Source of the DNA: an uncultured Eubacteriales bacterium
Lineage (GTDB): Bacteria > Bacillota > Clostridia > Christensenellales > CAG-138
Length of the DNA stretch: 64,000 nt
Reading direction: 5' to 3'
Assembly (NCBI GenBank): GCA_900544965.1
Contig: UQXE01000001.1
Span: 1-64,000, forward strand
Positions within the stretch are counted from its first letter, which is position 1; the number at the start of each line of letters is the position of its first letter. A program made the position numbers and the translations under genes. Shown in pieces: positions 26,573 through 35,883 of the stretch. The notes under the pieces are model-generated. The model was not told the DNA's origin and did no database searches. It saw only the letters and a list, made by a program, of their open reading frames with translations.

Positions 26573-28984
26573 ATGGCTGAAAGATACGATCCTGCCGCTA
26601 TAGAGGAGAAGTGGCAGAAGAACTGGGAGGAGGCGCGCTGTTTTGAGGCCAAGGACGACTATTCCATGCCAAAGTACTACGCGCTTATAGAGTTTCCGTA
26701 TCCTTCGGGAGAGGGTCTGCATGTGGGCCATCCCCGTTCAAACACGGCGCTCGATATAATAGCAAGGAAAAGGCGGATGGAGGGCTATAATGTGCTGTTC
26801 CCCATCGGCTACGACGCATTTGGCCTGCCCACGGAAAATTACGCTATAAAGACAGGGCTTCATCCTCAGAGGGTTACCGAGGCCAACATAGCTAAATTCC
26901 GCGGGCAGCTAAAAAGGCTGGGCTTCTCCTTTGACTGGTCCAGAGAGATAAACACCTCTGATCCCGAATATTACAGATGGACGCAGTGGATCTTTCTAAA
27001 GCTGTTTGAAAGAGGGCTTGCATACAAGGCGGAAATCCCCATAAACTTCTGCACCTCATGCAAGGTGGGACTGGCTAATGAGGAGGTTGTAAACGGCGTA
27101 TGCGAGCGGTGCGGCGGCGAGGTGGTCCAGCGGGTTAGAAGTCAATGGATGCTGAGGATAACGGAATACGCCCAGAGGCTTTTAGACGATCTGGACGCCG
27201 TAGATTTTATTGAGCGGGTTAAAACCCAGCAGAAGAATTGGATAGGACGAAGCGAGGGGGCTGAAATCGACTTTCCCGTTTCGGGAACGGATGAGACCCT
27301 AAGGGTGTTTACCACCAGACCGGATACTCTGTTTGGAGCGACCTATATGGTAATTGCCCCTGAACATCCCCTGCTGGAGCGGTTTGCCGACAGAATAGAT
27401 AATTTAGCGGAAGTAAGGTCCTATCAGTGTATTGCCGCTCATAAGAGCGATTTTGAACGCGGCGAGCTTTCAAGGGAAAAAACGGGCGTTCAACTTAAGG
27501 GGCTTAACGCGGTAAATCCGGCTACGGGCAAGGAGATACCAATCTGGATATCCGATTATGTTTTGATGAGTTACGGGACAGGGGCGATAATGTCCGTGCC
27601 TGCTCACGACTCAAGGGATTTTGAGTTTGCAAGGGCTTTTAGCCTTCCGATAATTGAGGTAATAGCCGGCGGGGACGTATCAAAGGAGGCCTATACCGAC
27701 TGCAAGCATGGGGTGCTGGTCAACTCCGGTTTTCTCAACGGCATGGAGGTTGGCGATGCAATCCCAGCTATGATACGGTGGCTGGAGAAAAAAGGCATAG
27801 GCGAAAAAAAGGTCAACTATAAGCTTCGCGACTGGGTGTTTACACGCCAGCGCTATTGGGGCGAACCAATACCGCTTGTGTATTGCGATCGCTGCGGATG
27901 GGTTCCGCTGCCCTATGACGAGCTGCCGCTTAAGCTTCCTGATGTAGACGACTATGCCCCGTCCGACGACGGCTCGTCAGCGCTATCCAAGGCCGCCGAG
28001 TGGGTTCATGCATCCTGCCCTAAATGTGGCGCTCCCGCCTTGCGTGAAACCGACACGATGCCAAACTGGGCTGGGTCAAGCTGGTATTATATGCGTTATA
28101 CGGACCCGCATAACGATAAGGCCCTCGCATCAAAGGAAGCCTTGGATTACTGGCTCCCCGTTGACTGGTACAATGGAGGCATGGAGCATACTACGCTGCA
28201 CCTGCTGTACTCACGTTTCTGGCATAAGTTTTTATATGATATTGGCGTAGCATCCACGCCAGAACCGTATTTAAAGCGCACCAGTCATGGAATGATACTA
28301 GGTGAGAATGGAGAAAAAATGTCCAAGTCGCGCGGCAATGTGATAGCCCCCGATTCAATAGTGGATGAAATCGGGGCGGACGCGTTCCGCATGTACGAAA
28401 TGTTTATGGGCGCCTTTGACCAGCCCATACCCTGGAGCACGCAGGGCGCAAAGGGATGCAAACGCTTCCTTGACAGGGTTTGGCGGCTCATGGACATGCT
28501 GATCAGCTATGATGGCATACGGCCTGAGATGCGTCCGCTTATACATGGCGCCATAAAGAAGGTTGGCGAGGATTATGAACGGATGAAGTTCAATACTGCC
28601 ATAGCAGCGCTGATGAGCCTTGTAAACGAAATGTACGCTATTGGAGGGATTGCCAGGGAAGAACTGCATACCCTGCTGACTCTGCTTTCGCCCGTTTCCC
28701 CCCATATATGCGAAGAGATGAACGAGCTATTGGGTTATACAACCCCTCTGTACGATGCTCAATGGCCTCAGTATGACGAATCCGCGCTCATAAAGGAGTC
28801 GATGGAATACGGAGTGCAAATAAACGGTAAGATCAAAGCCCGTATTGAACTGCCTTGCGGTATTGACAGGGAAGAGACTGAACGGCTGGCGCTTGGGCAC
28901 AGAGGGGTAACGCCTCTCATAGAAGGCAGGACCGTACGAAAGGTCATCGTGGCAAAGAATGTAATCAATATCGTTGTTTCATAG
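26573..28984 (+). CDS. leuS: Leucine--tRNA ligase
   Basis: Charges tRNA-Leu with leucine. 803 residues, normal for bacterial LeuRS: HVGH (HIGH motif, 50-53), an editing domain (about 220-400, with TTRPDTLFGATYMV and GTGAIMSVPAHDSRD), zinc-type CxxC pairs (CTSC/CERC in the first half), KMSKS (582-586) and the anticodon-binding helices behind. ATG 26573 has GGAGGG at 26560-26565; the open frame upstream overlaps the T-box terminator and is not used. Controlled by the T-box in front. Confidence 0.97.
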   Translation: MAERYDPAAIEEKWQKNWEEARCFEAKDDYSMPKYYALIEFPYPSGEGLHVGHPRSNTALDIIARKRRMEGYNVLFPIGYDAFGLPTENYAIKTGLHPQRVTEANIAKFRGQLKRLGFSFDWSREINTSDPEYYRWTQWIFLKLFERGLAYKAEIPINFCTSCKVGLANEEVVNGVCERCGGEVVQRVRSQWMLRITEYAQRLLDDLDAVDFIERVKTQQKNWIGRSEGAEIDFPVSGTDETLRVFTTRPDTLFGATYMVIAPEHPLLERFADRIDNLAEVRSYQCIAAHKSDFERGELSREKTGVQLKGLNAVNPATGKEIPIWISDYVLMSYGTGAIMSVPAHDSRDFEFARAFSLPIIEVIAGGDVSKEAYTDCKHGVLVNSGFLNGMEVGDAIPAMIRWLEKKGIGEKKVNYKLRDWVFTRQRYWGEPIPLVYCDRCGWVPLPYDELPLKLPDVDDYAPSDDGSSALSKAAEWVHASCPKCGAPALRETDTMPNWAGSSWYYMRYTDPHNDKALASKEALDYWLPVDWYNGGMEHTTLHLLYSRFWHKFLYDIGVASTPEPYLKRTSHGMILGENGEKMSKSRGNVIAPDSIVDEIGADAFRMYEMFMGAFDQPIPWSTQGAKGCKRFLDRVWRLMDMLISYDGIRPEMRPLIHGAIKKVGEDYERMKFNTAIAALMSLVNEMYAIGGIAREELHTLLTLLSPVSPHICEEMNELLGYTTPLYDAQWPQYDESALIKESMEYGVQINGKIKARIELPCGIDREETERLALGHRGVTPLIEGRTVRKVIVAKNVINIVVS

Positions 28985-29003
28985 GATCAATAAGCATTAA
29001 AGC

Positions 29004-29038
29004 GGAGAGGGCGGAGATAGGACGCCCTCTCCATTTTT
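29004..29038 (+). terminator. leuS intrinsic terminator
   Basis: GGAGAGGGCG (29004-29013) pairs perfectly with CGCCCTCTCC (29023-29032), followed by ATTTTTATTTT. Confidence 0.93.
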
Positions 29039-29055
29039 ATTTTCGGCATGCGAAT

Positions 29056-29193
29056 TTACCCCAGCAGTACCCTGGCCCCTTCTCCAGCGTATAAAAGAAC
29101 AAACAATCCAACGCACAGCGCTGAAAGCACAAGTACCATAAGATAATACCAGCCATAGGAAATTCTACGCCACCACGGCTTTTTAACGTCCAT
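29056..29193 (-). CDS. Small single-span membrane protein (candidate)
   Basis: A 45-codon frame from ATG (29191-29193) encodes MDVKKPWWRRISYGWYY, one long hydrophobic helix and a short polar end. The positive-inside start, aromatic belt and single helix look like a real small membrane protein, but the ribosome binding site is weak and no family is recognised. It lies convergent to leuS and divergent from degV. Confidence 0.4.
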   Translation of the reverse strand: MDVKKPWWRRISYGWYYLMVLVLSALCVGLFVLLYAGEGARVLLG

Positions 29194-29282
29194 TTCACAT
29201 TTTGCTCACATTCTTGATTTATGCTATTATTATATCATAATTTTTGTGTTTTGACGCATAATCCAACACCCGGAGGTGCCCT

Positions 29283-30155
29283 ATGAGGGATTTTACCATT
29301 ACAAGCGATTCAACCGTGGATATAGGACCGGAACGCATGCGGGAGCTTAACGTGCCATATGTAAGCCTAAAGTGCATCCATAAAGACGGAGAGTTTTCCG
29401 ACGATATGACCGAAGCAACCGCTAAAAGAATATACGGTCTCATGCGAGACGGCAACAAAATCAGCACATCCCAGGCACTGGCCGATGATTATGTCCGGCT
29501 TTGGCAGCCGATCCTTGAAAAAGGGCATGATATTGTGCATTTGGGCTTTTCAAGCGGGCTGTCTGGTTCAGTTGGAGGAGCGCAGCTGGCGGCAAATATG
29601 CTTTTGGATAAATATCCTGGAAGCCAAATATATGTGTCCGATTCATTAAGCGCTTCCGGCGGACAGGGGCTTCTTTTAGAGCATATGGTAAATCAAAAGA
29701 AAGCCGGGTTGACCGCGGAGGAGTGTTTCCGTTTTGCGGAGGATACAAAGTTAAACGTACATCACTGGTTTACCGTAAGTGAACTTACATATCTCAGGCG
29801 GGGCGGCCGCGTTAAAGCTACCGCTGCGTTTGTAGCGGACATACTGCATATTAAGCCGGTATTGAACATGGACAATGCCGGACATCTGATACCCAGGGTA
29901 AAGGTAAAGGGCAGGAAGTCCGCTGTTAAACGCCTGTTTGATAACATGTGCAAATATATATCGATAGAAAAAAATCCCTTTGTCAACATTACTCATGCCG
30001 ACTGCATAGAGGACGCACTACTGCTCAGCGATATGATAAAGGCCATGTTTAGGGGAATAAAGGTACAGATATCCATGATAGGCGCTACAATAGGTTCGCA
30101 CAGCGGACCCGGTACGCTCGCCTTGTTCTTTATTGGATGCCCCAGGGAAACCTGA
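29283..30155 (+). CDS. DegV family fatty-acid-binding protein
   Basis: DegV proteins bind a fatty acid in a two-domain cleft; several act as FakB, presenting fatty acid to the kinase FakA. 290 residues: N-terminal ITSDSTVDIG, then STSQALADDY and HLGFSSGLSGSVGGAQLA (binding-site strand), VSDSLSASGGQG, and LRRGGRVKATAAFVADILHIKPVL, all typical. GGAGGTG precedes the ATG. No fakA gene is adjacent, so the FakB role is inferred. Followed by a terminator, so it is a single-gene unit. Confidence 0.9.
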   Translation: MRDFTITSDSTVDIGPERMRELNVPYVSLKCIHKDGEFSDDMTEATAKRIYGLMRDGNKISTSQALADDYVRLWQPILEKGHDIVHLGFSSGLSGSVGGAQLAANMLLDKYPGSQIYVSDSLSASGGQGLLLEHMVNQKKAGLTAEECFRFAEDTKLNVHHWFTVSELTYLRRGGRVKATAAFVADILHIKPVLNMDNAGHLIPRVKVKGRKSAVKRLFDNMCKYISIEKNPFVNITHADCIEDALLLSDMIKAMFRGIKVQISMIGATIGSHSGPGTLALFFIGCPRET

Positions 30156-30189
30156 TTATCGTCTTAGGACACAATGCTGTTTTAGGTTA

Positions 30190-30222
30190 AAGCGCGGCTC
30201 CTTCGGACCGCGTTTTAATTTT
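30190..30222 (+). terminator. degV intrinsic terminator
   Basis: AAAGCGCGG...CCGCGTTTT forms the outer stem with an inner TCC/GGA stem and a TTC loop, followed by TTTTAATTTT. Confidence 0.75.
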
Positions 30223-30334
30223 GGGAGAAACAGCAATCGGCGAGTAATTGACCGTTTACAATGATGACTAAACGTGCTAAAATGTTGCGATGTTAAAGTA
30301 AAAGGAAAAGAATGCAATCCGGAGGATAATAAGT

Positions 30335-31657
30335 ATGTCAACATTTGAAACGCTTGAGGGAAGCAGGGTAAAAATTTCGATGGAAATCGATTCCAGATCG
30401 CTGGAGGACGCTATGCAGCGAGAATATATTAAAACCGCCAAGGATTTTAATATGCCTGGTTTTAGAAAGGGAAAAGCTCCCAGAAGAGTAATCGAAACGA
30501 CTTACGGCCCGTTCGTTTTTTTTGACGGCGCGTTTGACGCCCTGTATTATTCAATATATGAAAACGCTGTTATTGAGCATGGCATTAAACCTGTAGAATC
30601 GCCGAAAATAGAGATCGAATCGGTTCGCGGCATGAGCGCGGATGATGATTTGCCCGAAGGCGTCGGCGTTAGATTTTCAGCTATAGTAGCTGTCTATCCC
30701 GAAGTCGCTTTGGGCGATTATAAGGGTATAGAAGTACTCAAGCGCGAGTATACTGTTACGGATGAAATGGTGGATGCGGAAATAAACCGTGACCGCGAAA
30801 GCATGGCTCGATTCGTAGAGGTTGATAGGCCTGTCGAGAACGGCGATACCGTCAATCTGGACTATTCCGGAAGCGTTGACGGCGTTAAGTTTGACGGGGG
30901 CACGGCTCAAAATCAGGAGCTTCTAATAGGCTCTGGAAGGTTTATCCCCGGATTCGAGGAACAGCTTGTGGGTATGACTGAGGGCCAAACCCAGGAAATC
31001 ACAGTAACGTTCCCCGAGGAATACCATGCTAAAGAGCTTGCCGGAAGGGAAGCTGTCTTCGAGGTAAAGATCAACGATATACGTGTTAAGGAGCTTCCGG
31101 AGGCTGATGATGAATTTGCACAGGATATATCCGATTTTGAAACCTTTGCGGATTATAGATCGGACCTGCGCAAAAAGCTGGAAGAACGTGCTGAAGAACG
31201 CAGACGTCACGAATTTGAGAGCGATGCGATCCAGGGTGCCGTAGATAACGCTAAACTTGATCTTCCCGATGCGCTGATAGAGGATGAGTTGAACGCCATG
31301 ATAGACGATCTGCGCCATACCATGGCTCAACAGGGATTTACCTTGGATATGTTCTGCGAGTATACTGGTAAATCAATAGATCAGATACGCGATGAGTATA
31401 GGCCCGACGCGGAGATACGCGCAAAGACCAGACTCGTTCTGGATGCTATTGCGGATAAGGAAGGCGTTGAGGTCTCCGACGAAGATATAAATAAGGCAAT
31501 TAACGATTTTCTGGAGTCCATGCAAAGCGAGCAGGAACGTAAGGAGCTTGATACGGACATCATGAGATCTAACATGAGAGCCTTTTTTGCGAACAAGTTA
31601 AAGCGTGATCGCACGGTTTCCATAATCGTTGACAGCGCTACGGAGAAAGCCGAGTAG
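30335..31657 (+). CDS. tig: Trigger factor
   Basis: Ribosome-bound chaperone and prolyl isomerase that meets nascent chains. 440 residues: an N-terminal ribosome-binding domain with FNMPGFRKGKAPRRVIE (the GFRxGKxP signature, about 36-50), an FKBP domain (about 165-250, GDTVNLDYSGSVDG, IPGFEEQLVGM), and the long helical C-terminal arms. GGAGG precedes the ATG and an extended -10 (TGCTAAAAT at 30275-30283) lies upstream. First of tig-clpP-clpX, a classic order. Confidence 0.96.
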   Translation: MSTFETLEGSRVKISMEIDSRSLEDAMQREYIKTAKDFNMPGFRKGKAPRRVIETTYGPFVFFDGAFDALYYSIYENAVIEHGIKPVESPKIEIESVRGMSADDDLPEGVGVRFSAIVAVYPEVALGDYKGIEVLKREYTVTDEMVDAEINRDRESMARFVEVDRPVENGDTVNLDYSGSVDGVKFDGGTAQNQELLIGSGRFIPGFEEQLVGMTEGQTQEITVTFPEEYHAKELAGREAVFEVKINDIRVKELPEADDEFAQDISDFETFADYRSDLRKKLEERAEERRRHEFESDAIQGAVDNAKLDLPDALIEDELNAMIDDLRHTMAQQGFTLDMFCEYTGKSIDQIRDEYRPDAEIRAKTRLVLDAIADKEGVEVSDEDINKAINDFLESMQSEQERKELDTDIMRSNMRAFFANKLKRDRTVSIIVDSATEKAE

Positions 31658-31681
31658 ACATACCCAGTTAAGGAGGACTTT

Positions 31682-32263
31682 ATGCTAATACCGACTGTTA
31701 TCGAACAAACCGGCAGGGGCGAACGGGCCTATGACATATATTCGCGCCTGCTTAAGGATAGGATCATATTTCTAGGCGACGAGATTACAGACGTTACAGC
31801 CAATCTGGTTGTGGCCCAAATGCTGTTTCTCGAAGCCGAGGATCCGGATAAGGATATATTTTTCTATATAAACAGCCCAGGTGGATCAGTTACCGCTGGC
31901 CTTGCAATATATGATACAATGCAGCATGTGAAGTGCGATGTTTCGACAATGTGCATAGGCATCGCCGCGTCAATGGGAGCATTTTTGCTTGCGGCGGGAA
32001 AAAAGGGAAAGCGCAAGGCGCTTCCAAACAGTGAGATAATGATCCACCAGCCTAGCGGCGGAGCGCGCGGCCAGGCAACCGACATTGCAATACATGCAGA
32101 GCATATAATCAAGACCAGGCAAAAGCTGAACCGGATTTTAAGCGAGCGTACCGGACAGCCTCTTGACCAGATTGAAGCTGACACCGAGCGCGATAACTAT
32201 CTTAGCGCAGAGGATGCTTTAAAATATGGCATTGTCGACGAGATTATACCGCCAAGGAGATAA
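31682..32263 (+). CDS. clpP: ATP-dependent Clp protease proteolytic subunit
   Basis: Serine peptidase that forms two stacked heptameric rings and works with ClpX, encoded 3 bp downstream. 193 residues; the triad is in place at S97 (GIAASMGA), H122 (MIHQPSGG) and D171 (TERDNYLSA). The NSPGGSVTAGLAIYDTM oxyanion region is intact. Strong AAGGAGG before the ATG. Confidence 0.97.
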   Translation: MLIPTVIEQTGRGERAYDIYSRLLKDRIIFLGDEITDVTANLVVAQMLFLEAEDPDKDIFFYINSPGGSVTAGLAIYDTMQHVKCDVSTMCIGIAASMGAFLLAAGKKGKRKALPNSEIMIHQPSGGARGQATDIAIHAEHIIKTRQKLNRILSERTGQPLDQIEADTERDNYLSAEDALKYGIVDEIIPPRR

Positions 32264-32266
32264 TTT

Positions 32267-33520
32267 ATGTCAAAAATAGAGGATAAGAGCAATATCAGAT
32301 GCTCATTCTGCGGGAAGAGCCAAAGCGAGGTACAGCGTCTTGTAGCCGGGCCCGGAGTTTACATATGCAACGAATGTATAGAACTCTGCCAGGAGATCAT
32401 TGAAGACGATTACACGCTCGAGCCGCCCGACCTTAAAACGATACCAAAACCCCATGAAATCGTGGAAACCTTAAACAGCTATGTAGTTGGACAGCAGGAT
32501 GCCAAAAAGGCGCTGGCAGTCGCCGTATATAATCATTATAAGCGCATTGGGCAACTCGTATCAAAGGACGATGTTGAGCTGCAAAAGAGCAATATTATAA
32601 TGCTTGGCCCAACAGGCTGCGGCAAAACGTTGCTTGCCCAGACGCTGGCTAAGATTCTCGACGTTCCGTTTGCCGTAGCAGACGCGACATCGTTAACTGA
32701 AGCCGGCTATGTAGGCGAGGATGTAGAGAACATACTTCTTAAGCTCATACAAGCTGCGGATTACAATGTCGAGCGTGCCGAACGCGGTATAGTGTATATC
32801 GACGAAATAGATAAAATAGCCCGAAAGAGCGAAAATCCCTCAATTACAAGGGATGTATCTGGAGAAGGCGTTCAGCAGGCGCTGCTTAAGATAATTGAGG
32901 GCACTACGGCCTCCGTTCCCCCACAGGGTGGGCGCAAGCATCCTCAGCAGGAATGCATACAGATTGACACGACCAATGTGCTGTTCATATGCGGCGGCGC
33001 GTTCAACGGCATTGAGGATACCATCAGCAGGCGTATCGGCAAAAAGACAATGGGTTTTGGCGCAGATATACAAACAAATGTAGAGAAGGACATAGGAAGC
33101 ATACTTAAGAACATACTTCCAGAGGATCTGCAAAAGTTTGGGCTTATCCCCGAATTTGTGGGTAGGGTGCCGATAATTGTAACCCTGCACCAGCTTGAAG
33201 AGGAAGCCCTTATCAGAATACTTACCGAGCCTCGCAACGCCCTTACGAGGCAATATAAAAAGCTGTTCGAAATGGACGGCGTCGAGCTCGAATTCGACCA
33301 TGAGGCGCTTGTATCCGTAGCCACAGAAGCAATGGCACGCAAAACTGGGGCGCGCGGCCTAAGAGCTATATTGGAAAATATTATGCTGAACATAATGTAT
33401 GACATTCCTGGCAGGTCTGACATACAAAAGTGCATCATCACTAAGGATGTTGTAGCCAAGAAACTTCCCCCGGTGATGCTTCTTAGGGAGCAGGCGGCGC
33501 TTCCGGCGGACGCGTCGTAA
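32267..33520 (+). CDS. clpX: ATP-dependent Clp protease ATP-binding subunit ClpX
   Basis: AAA+ unfoldase that feeds substrates to ClpP. 417 residues: an N-terminal C4 zinc domain (C12, C15, C34, C37), Walker A GPTGCGKT (114-121), Walker B VYIDEIDKIA, and IGF-type loop region IGKKTMGFGAD. The ribosome binding site AAGGAG lies inside the end of clpP. Last gene of the tig operon, followed by a terminator. Confidence 0.97.
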   Translation: MSKIEDKSNIRCSFCGKSQSEVQRLVAGPGVYICNECIELCQEIIEDDYTLEPPDLKTIPKPHEIVETLNSYVVGQQDAKKALAVAVYNHYKRIGQLVSKDDVELQKSNIIMLGPTGCGKTLLAQTLAKILDVPFAVADATSLTEAGYVGEDVENILLKLIQAADYNVERAERGIVYIDEIDKIARKSENPSITRDVSGEGVQQALLKIIEGTTASVPPQGGRKHPQQECIQIDTTNVLFICGGAFNGIEDTISRRIGKKTMGFGADIQTNVEKDIGSILKNILPEDLQKFGLIPEFVGRVPIIVTLHQLEEEALIRILTEPRNALTRQYKKLFEMDGVELEFDHEALVSVATEAMARKTGARGLRAILENIMLNIMYDIPGRSDIQKCIITKDVVAKKLPPVMLLREQAALPADAS

Positions 33521-33542
33521 TTTAAACGCGAGCAGGTTGACT

Positions 33543-33586
33543 AAAAACGGGGGCGTAAGCATCAGGGTGCTGCGTCCCGTTTTTTA
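33543..33586 (+). terminator. clpX intrinsic terminator
   Basis: AAAAACGGG (33543-33551) pairs with CCCGTTTTT (from 33576), with an internal GCATC/GGTGC-type arm, followed by TTTTTTAT. Confidence 0.8.
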
Positions 33587-33614
33587 TATTGAACAGCCAA
33601 GTAAAAGCATTCAG

Positions 33615-33636
33615 ATTAAGCGTTCAAACGCTTAAT
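33615..33636. repeat. Perfect 10-bp inverted repeat at the edge of the XRE duplication
   Basis: ATTAAGCGTT-CA-AACGCTTAAT. The right arm overlaps the left border of the tandem duplication. There is no T run in either direction, so it is more like an operator or recombination-linked palindrome than a terminator. Confidence 0.5.
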
Positions 33637-33661
33637 GGATTATGGCATATGGCTTACGACC

Positions 33662-33919
33662 TCATCTGTTTTTCATATATCTGTACGACTTATCAACTTT
33701 GCTTGCGGGAAGGAGCGTTTTAATATCCGTCCTGCAAGCAACATAATCCAGATTGACCTTGTAATAGTCGGCAATCTTTATAATAATTTCTAGCGGAATG
33801 TTTATATGCCCGTTTTCATATAGCGAATATGTGCTTTGATGGATTCCTAATTCATCCGCTAATGTTTGTTGTTTTAAGTCCTTATCCAACCTTAGCTCTT
33901 TTAAACGATTTGTAACCAT
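33662..33919 (-). CDS. XRE-family transcriptional regulator, copy 1
   Basis: 85 residues. The helix-turn-helix covers about residues 3-60 (LKELRLDKDLKQQTLADELGI, then HQSTYSLYENG as recognition helix, and IKIADYYKVNLDYVAC). A short basic tail follows. Start ATG at 33917-33919 has GAGGTG seven bases upstream; the in-frame extension upstream is ignored. Differs from copy 2 at only a few tail positions (RTDIKTLLPASKVDKSYRYMKNR). Target unknown; a short single-domain repressor is inferred. Confidence 0.85.
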   Translation of the reverse strand: MVTNRLKELRLDKDLKQQTLADELGIHQSTYSLYENGHINIPLEIIIKIADYYKVNLDYVACRTDIKTLLPASKVDKSYRYMKNR

Positions 33920-33980
33920 AAAATTCACCTCTGTCTGACGAAACACTCAAATTTTTAATGGATCATGGCCAATTACAACG

Positions 33981-34238
33981 TCATCTGTCCTTCATATATC
34001 TATATGACTTATCCGCTTTGCTTGCGGGAAGAAGGGTTTTAACATCCGACCTGCAAGCAACATAATCCAAATTCACCTTATAGTAATCAGCAATCTTTAT
34101 GATGATTTCTAGCGGAATGTTTATATGCCCGTTTTCATATAGCGAATATGTGCTTTGATGGATTCCTAATTCATCCGCTAATGTTTGTTGTTTTAAGTCC
34201 TTATCCAACCTTAGCTCTTTTAAACGATTTGTAACCAT
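33981..34238 (-). CDS. XRE-family transcriptional regulator, copy 2
   Basis: 85 residues, identical to copy 1 over the first 67 residues including the whole helix-turn-helix, with tail differences such as SDVKTLLPASKADKSY. Both copies should therefore read the same operator. On its upstream side an imperfect palindrome ATTGGGAATTCCAAT (about 34293-34307) may be that operator. It is the upstream copy of the pair and carries the promoter-proximal position. Confidence 0.85.
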   Translation of the reverse strand: MVTNRLKELRLDKDLKQQTLADELGIHQSTYSLYENGHINIPLEIIIKIADYYKVNLDYVACRSDVKTLLPASKADKSYRYMKDR

Positions 34239-34393
34239 AAAATTCACCTCTGTCTATTGAATATATCAGATTGATGTTATAATTCTTAGTTATATTGGGA
34301 ATTCCAATAAAAACTGCAATTTTTGTATTACACTTGTAGTATGACATGAATATTTCTTTACCCAATATATTTATAAAAAAACATCGTAATATG

Positions 34394-34593
34394 TCAGGCT
34401 GTCAAAAACCCTCGGATTTGTCAAAGGCCGCAGCCCTCGACTTTAAATCCGGCTCTGACGACAGGCGCCTCAGCGACGGATTTAAACGGTGTGGTTTTGG
34501 TTCTTTGCGGGTTTTGCCGCTCGGGAACCTCAAGGGCGGTAGGCAATACCCTTGCCTTCAATAAGTGGCGCAGCCGCTTTTTTGACACTCTGA
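34394..34593. mobile_element. Candidate MITE, 200 bp with terminal inverted repeats
   Basis: Left end TCAGGCTGTCAAAAA (34394-34408) and right end TTTTTGACACTCTGA (34579-34593) are inverted repeats with 13 of 15 matches. TATG flanks both sides (34390-34393, 34594-34597) as a possible target duplication. Inside, TTTAAATCCG and CGGATTTAAA form a further 10-bp inverted repeat. There is no coding capacity. It inserts just ahead of tmcAL, whose start codon is 31 bp from its right end. Confidence 0.5.
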
Positions 34594-34624
34594 TATGTGT
34601 TATAATGTGGCCGAGGTGAACCAT

Positions 34625-35842
34625 ATGTTTTGCTCCGGCGTTATTGCGGAATATAATCCATTTCATAACGGACATATGCACCATTTGCGTGAAACCATCA
34701 ACATTGCGGGGAATCCCAATGTAATTGCCGTGATGAGCGGCAGCTTTGTGCAAAGGGGGGAGCCGGCGTTGTTTGATAAGTTTACAAGAACCCGCATGGC
34801 TTTAAAATGCGGCGTTAGCTTGGTTATTGAGCTTCCCTGCGTTTTTTCGCTTTCATCCGCCGAGGGGTTCGCATCTGGAGCCGTAAGATTACTAAATGGT
34901 TCAGGTATGGTAAAGGACCTGTGCTTTGGAAGTGAGACCCCTGATCTTCGTGCAATGGAGTCATTAGCTAATATAGAAGGAAAACAACAGTATGATCTGG
35001 ACTATGAAATAAGGGCAAACCTTAAAAAAGGGCAGGCGTACCCAAGGGCCTTTTATGAAGCCGCCGAACGTCTGGGAATAGTTCGGGAAGGGGTTGATGT
35101 CCTCTCTAAGCCAAACAGCCTTCTAGGGGTGGAATACCTTAGAGCCATACGCGCGCACGCGCCTATGATCAAAGCGCACGCTATAAAGCGTCTGGCATGC
35201 GCTCACGACGAAGCAGAGCTTAAGGATTATATTTCAAGCGCCTCCTCAATCCGCGAGGAAATAGGCGCCGGCAGGCTAAAAAATGCCGTAAAACGCGTTC
35301 CAGATGTAATATCCGATGATTTAATCAACGCGGCATTGGCGGCGGATATGCAAAGAAGCAGTGAAATCCTGTTCCGACTTCTTGTATATAGATTGTTAAG
35401 CTCAGAAAATGAAAAAATCGCCCGCGTTGCTGATGTGGGTGAAGGATTGGAGAATGTATTAGCCCTTTCCGCGCTAAGCTCAAGTTCATACTCCGAGTTT
35501 TTATCCATGTGCAAGAGCAAGCGTTACAGCCTGGCAAGAATACGAAGAATTTGTATGAATGCGCTAATTGGCATAACTCGGGAGGTTAAAGCCGCGGCCA
35601 TGAACGGGAAGACGCCCCTATACCTTAGGGTTTTGGGCGTACGTAAGGATGCCATGCACGTATTGTCAGCGCTTTCAAACCAAGCAAGCATTCCGGTAAT
35701 AACCCGATACAGGGATGCTGATAAGCTACCCGGCGCCTCACAGCTCTTGATTAAACTGGATACCATGGCAACAAGCATTAGATCTTTAATATTTGGGGGA
35801 AGCGCTGTAAGGGAATTTTCTTTTCCACTAATTGTTGTTTAA
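34625..35842 (+). CDS. tmcAL: tRNA(Met) cytidine acetate ligase
   Basis: TmcAL (YlbM) activates acetate with ATP and forms N4-acetylcytidine at C34 of elongator tRNA-Met. 405 residues; the nucleotidyltransferase-like start VIAEYNPFHNGHMHHL carries the HxGH motif, followed by VIAVMSGSFVQRGEPALFDKF and a helical C-terminal half. ATG 34625 has GAGGTG six bases upstream; the longer frame starting at 34595 is rejected. Followed by ylbJ, as in many Bacillota (ylbM/ylbJ/coaD/rsmD neighbourhood). Confidence 0.92.
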   Translation: MFCSGVIAEYNPFHNGHMHHLRETINIAGNPNVIAVMSGSFVQRGEPALFDKFTRTRMALKCGVSLVIELPCVFSLSSAEGFASGAVRLLNGSGMVKDLCFGSETPDLRAMESLANIEGKQQYDLDYEIRANLKKGQAYPRAFYEAAERLGIVREGVDVLSKPNSLLGVEYLRAIRAHAPMIKAHAIKRLACAHDEAELKDYISSASSIREEIGAGRLKNAVKRVPDVISDDLINAALAADMQRSSEILFRLLVYRLLSSENEKIARVADVGEGLENVLALSALSSSSYSEFLSMCKSKRYSLARIRRICMNALIGITREVKAAAMNGKTPLYLRVLGVRKDAMHVLSALSNQASIPVITRYRDADKLPGASQLLIKLDTMATSIRSLIFGGSAVREFSFPLIVV

Positions 35843-35883
35843 ATACCGTTCGGTTTTTGGATTTTCCAGCATATTTATTTGGC

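Larger units (their letters stand above)
33632..34254. repeat. Tandem duplication of about 320 bp carrying an XRE gene
   Basis: Two consecutive copies (about 33632-33945 and 33957-34254) each hold one 85-codon regulator gene. Roughly 150 bp including the ribosome binding site and the first half of the genes are identical; the 3' halves and borders have diverged by scattered substitutions. Confidence 0.9.

Noticed and set aside
34346..34564. 72-codon frame upstream of tmcAL
   Set aside because: It runs through the inverted-repeat element and has no ribosome binding site or protein-like pattern.
34582..34606. TTGACA/TATAAT promoter for tmcAL
   Set aside because: The spacer is only 13 bp, and the start point would fall on the ribosome binding site of tmcAL.
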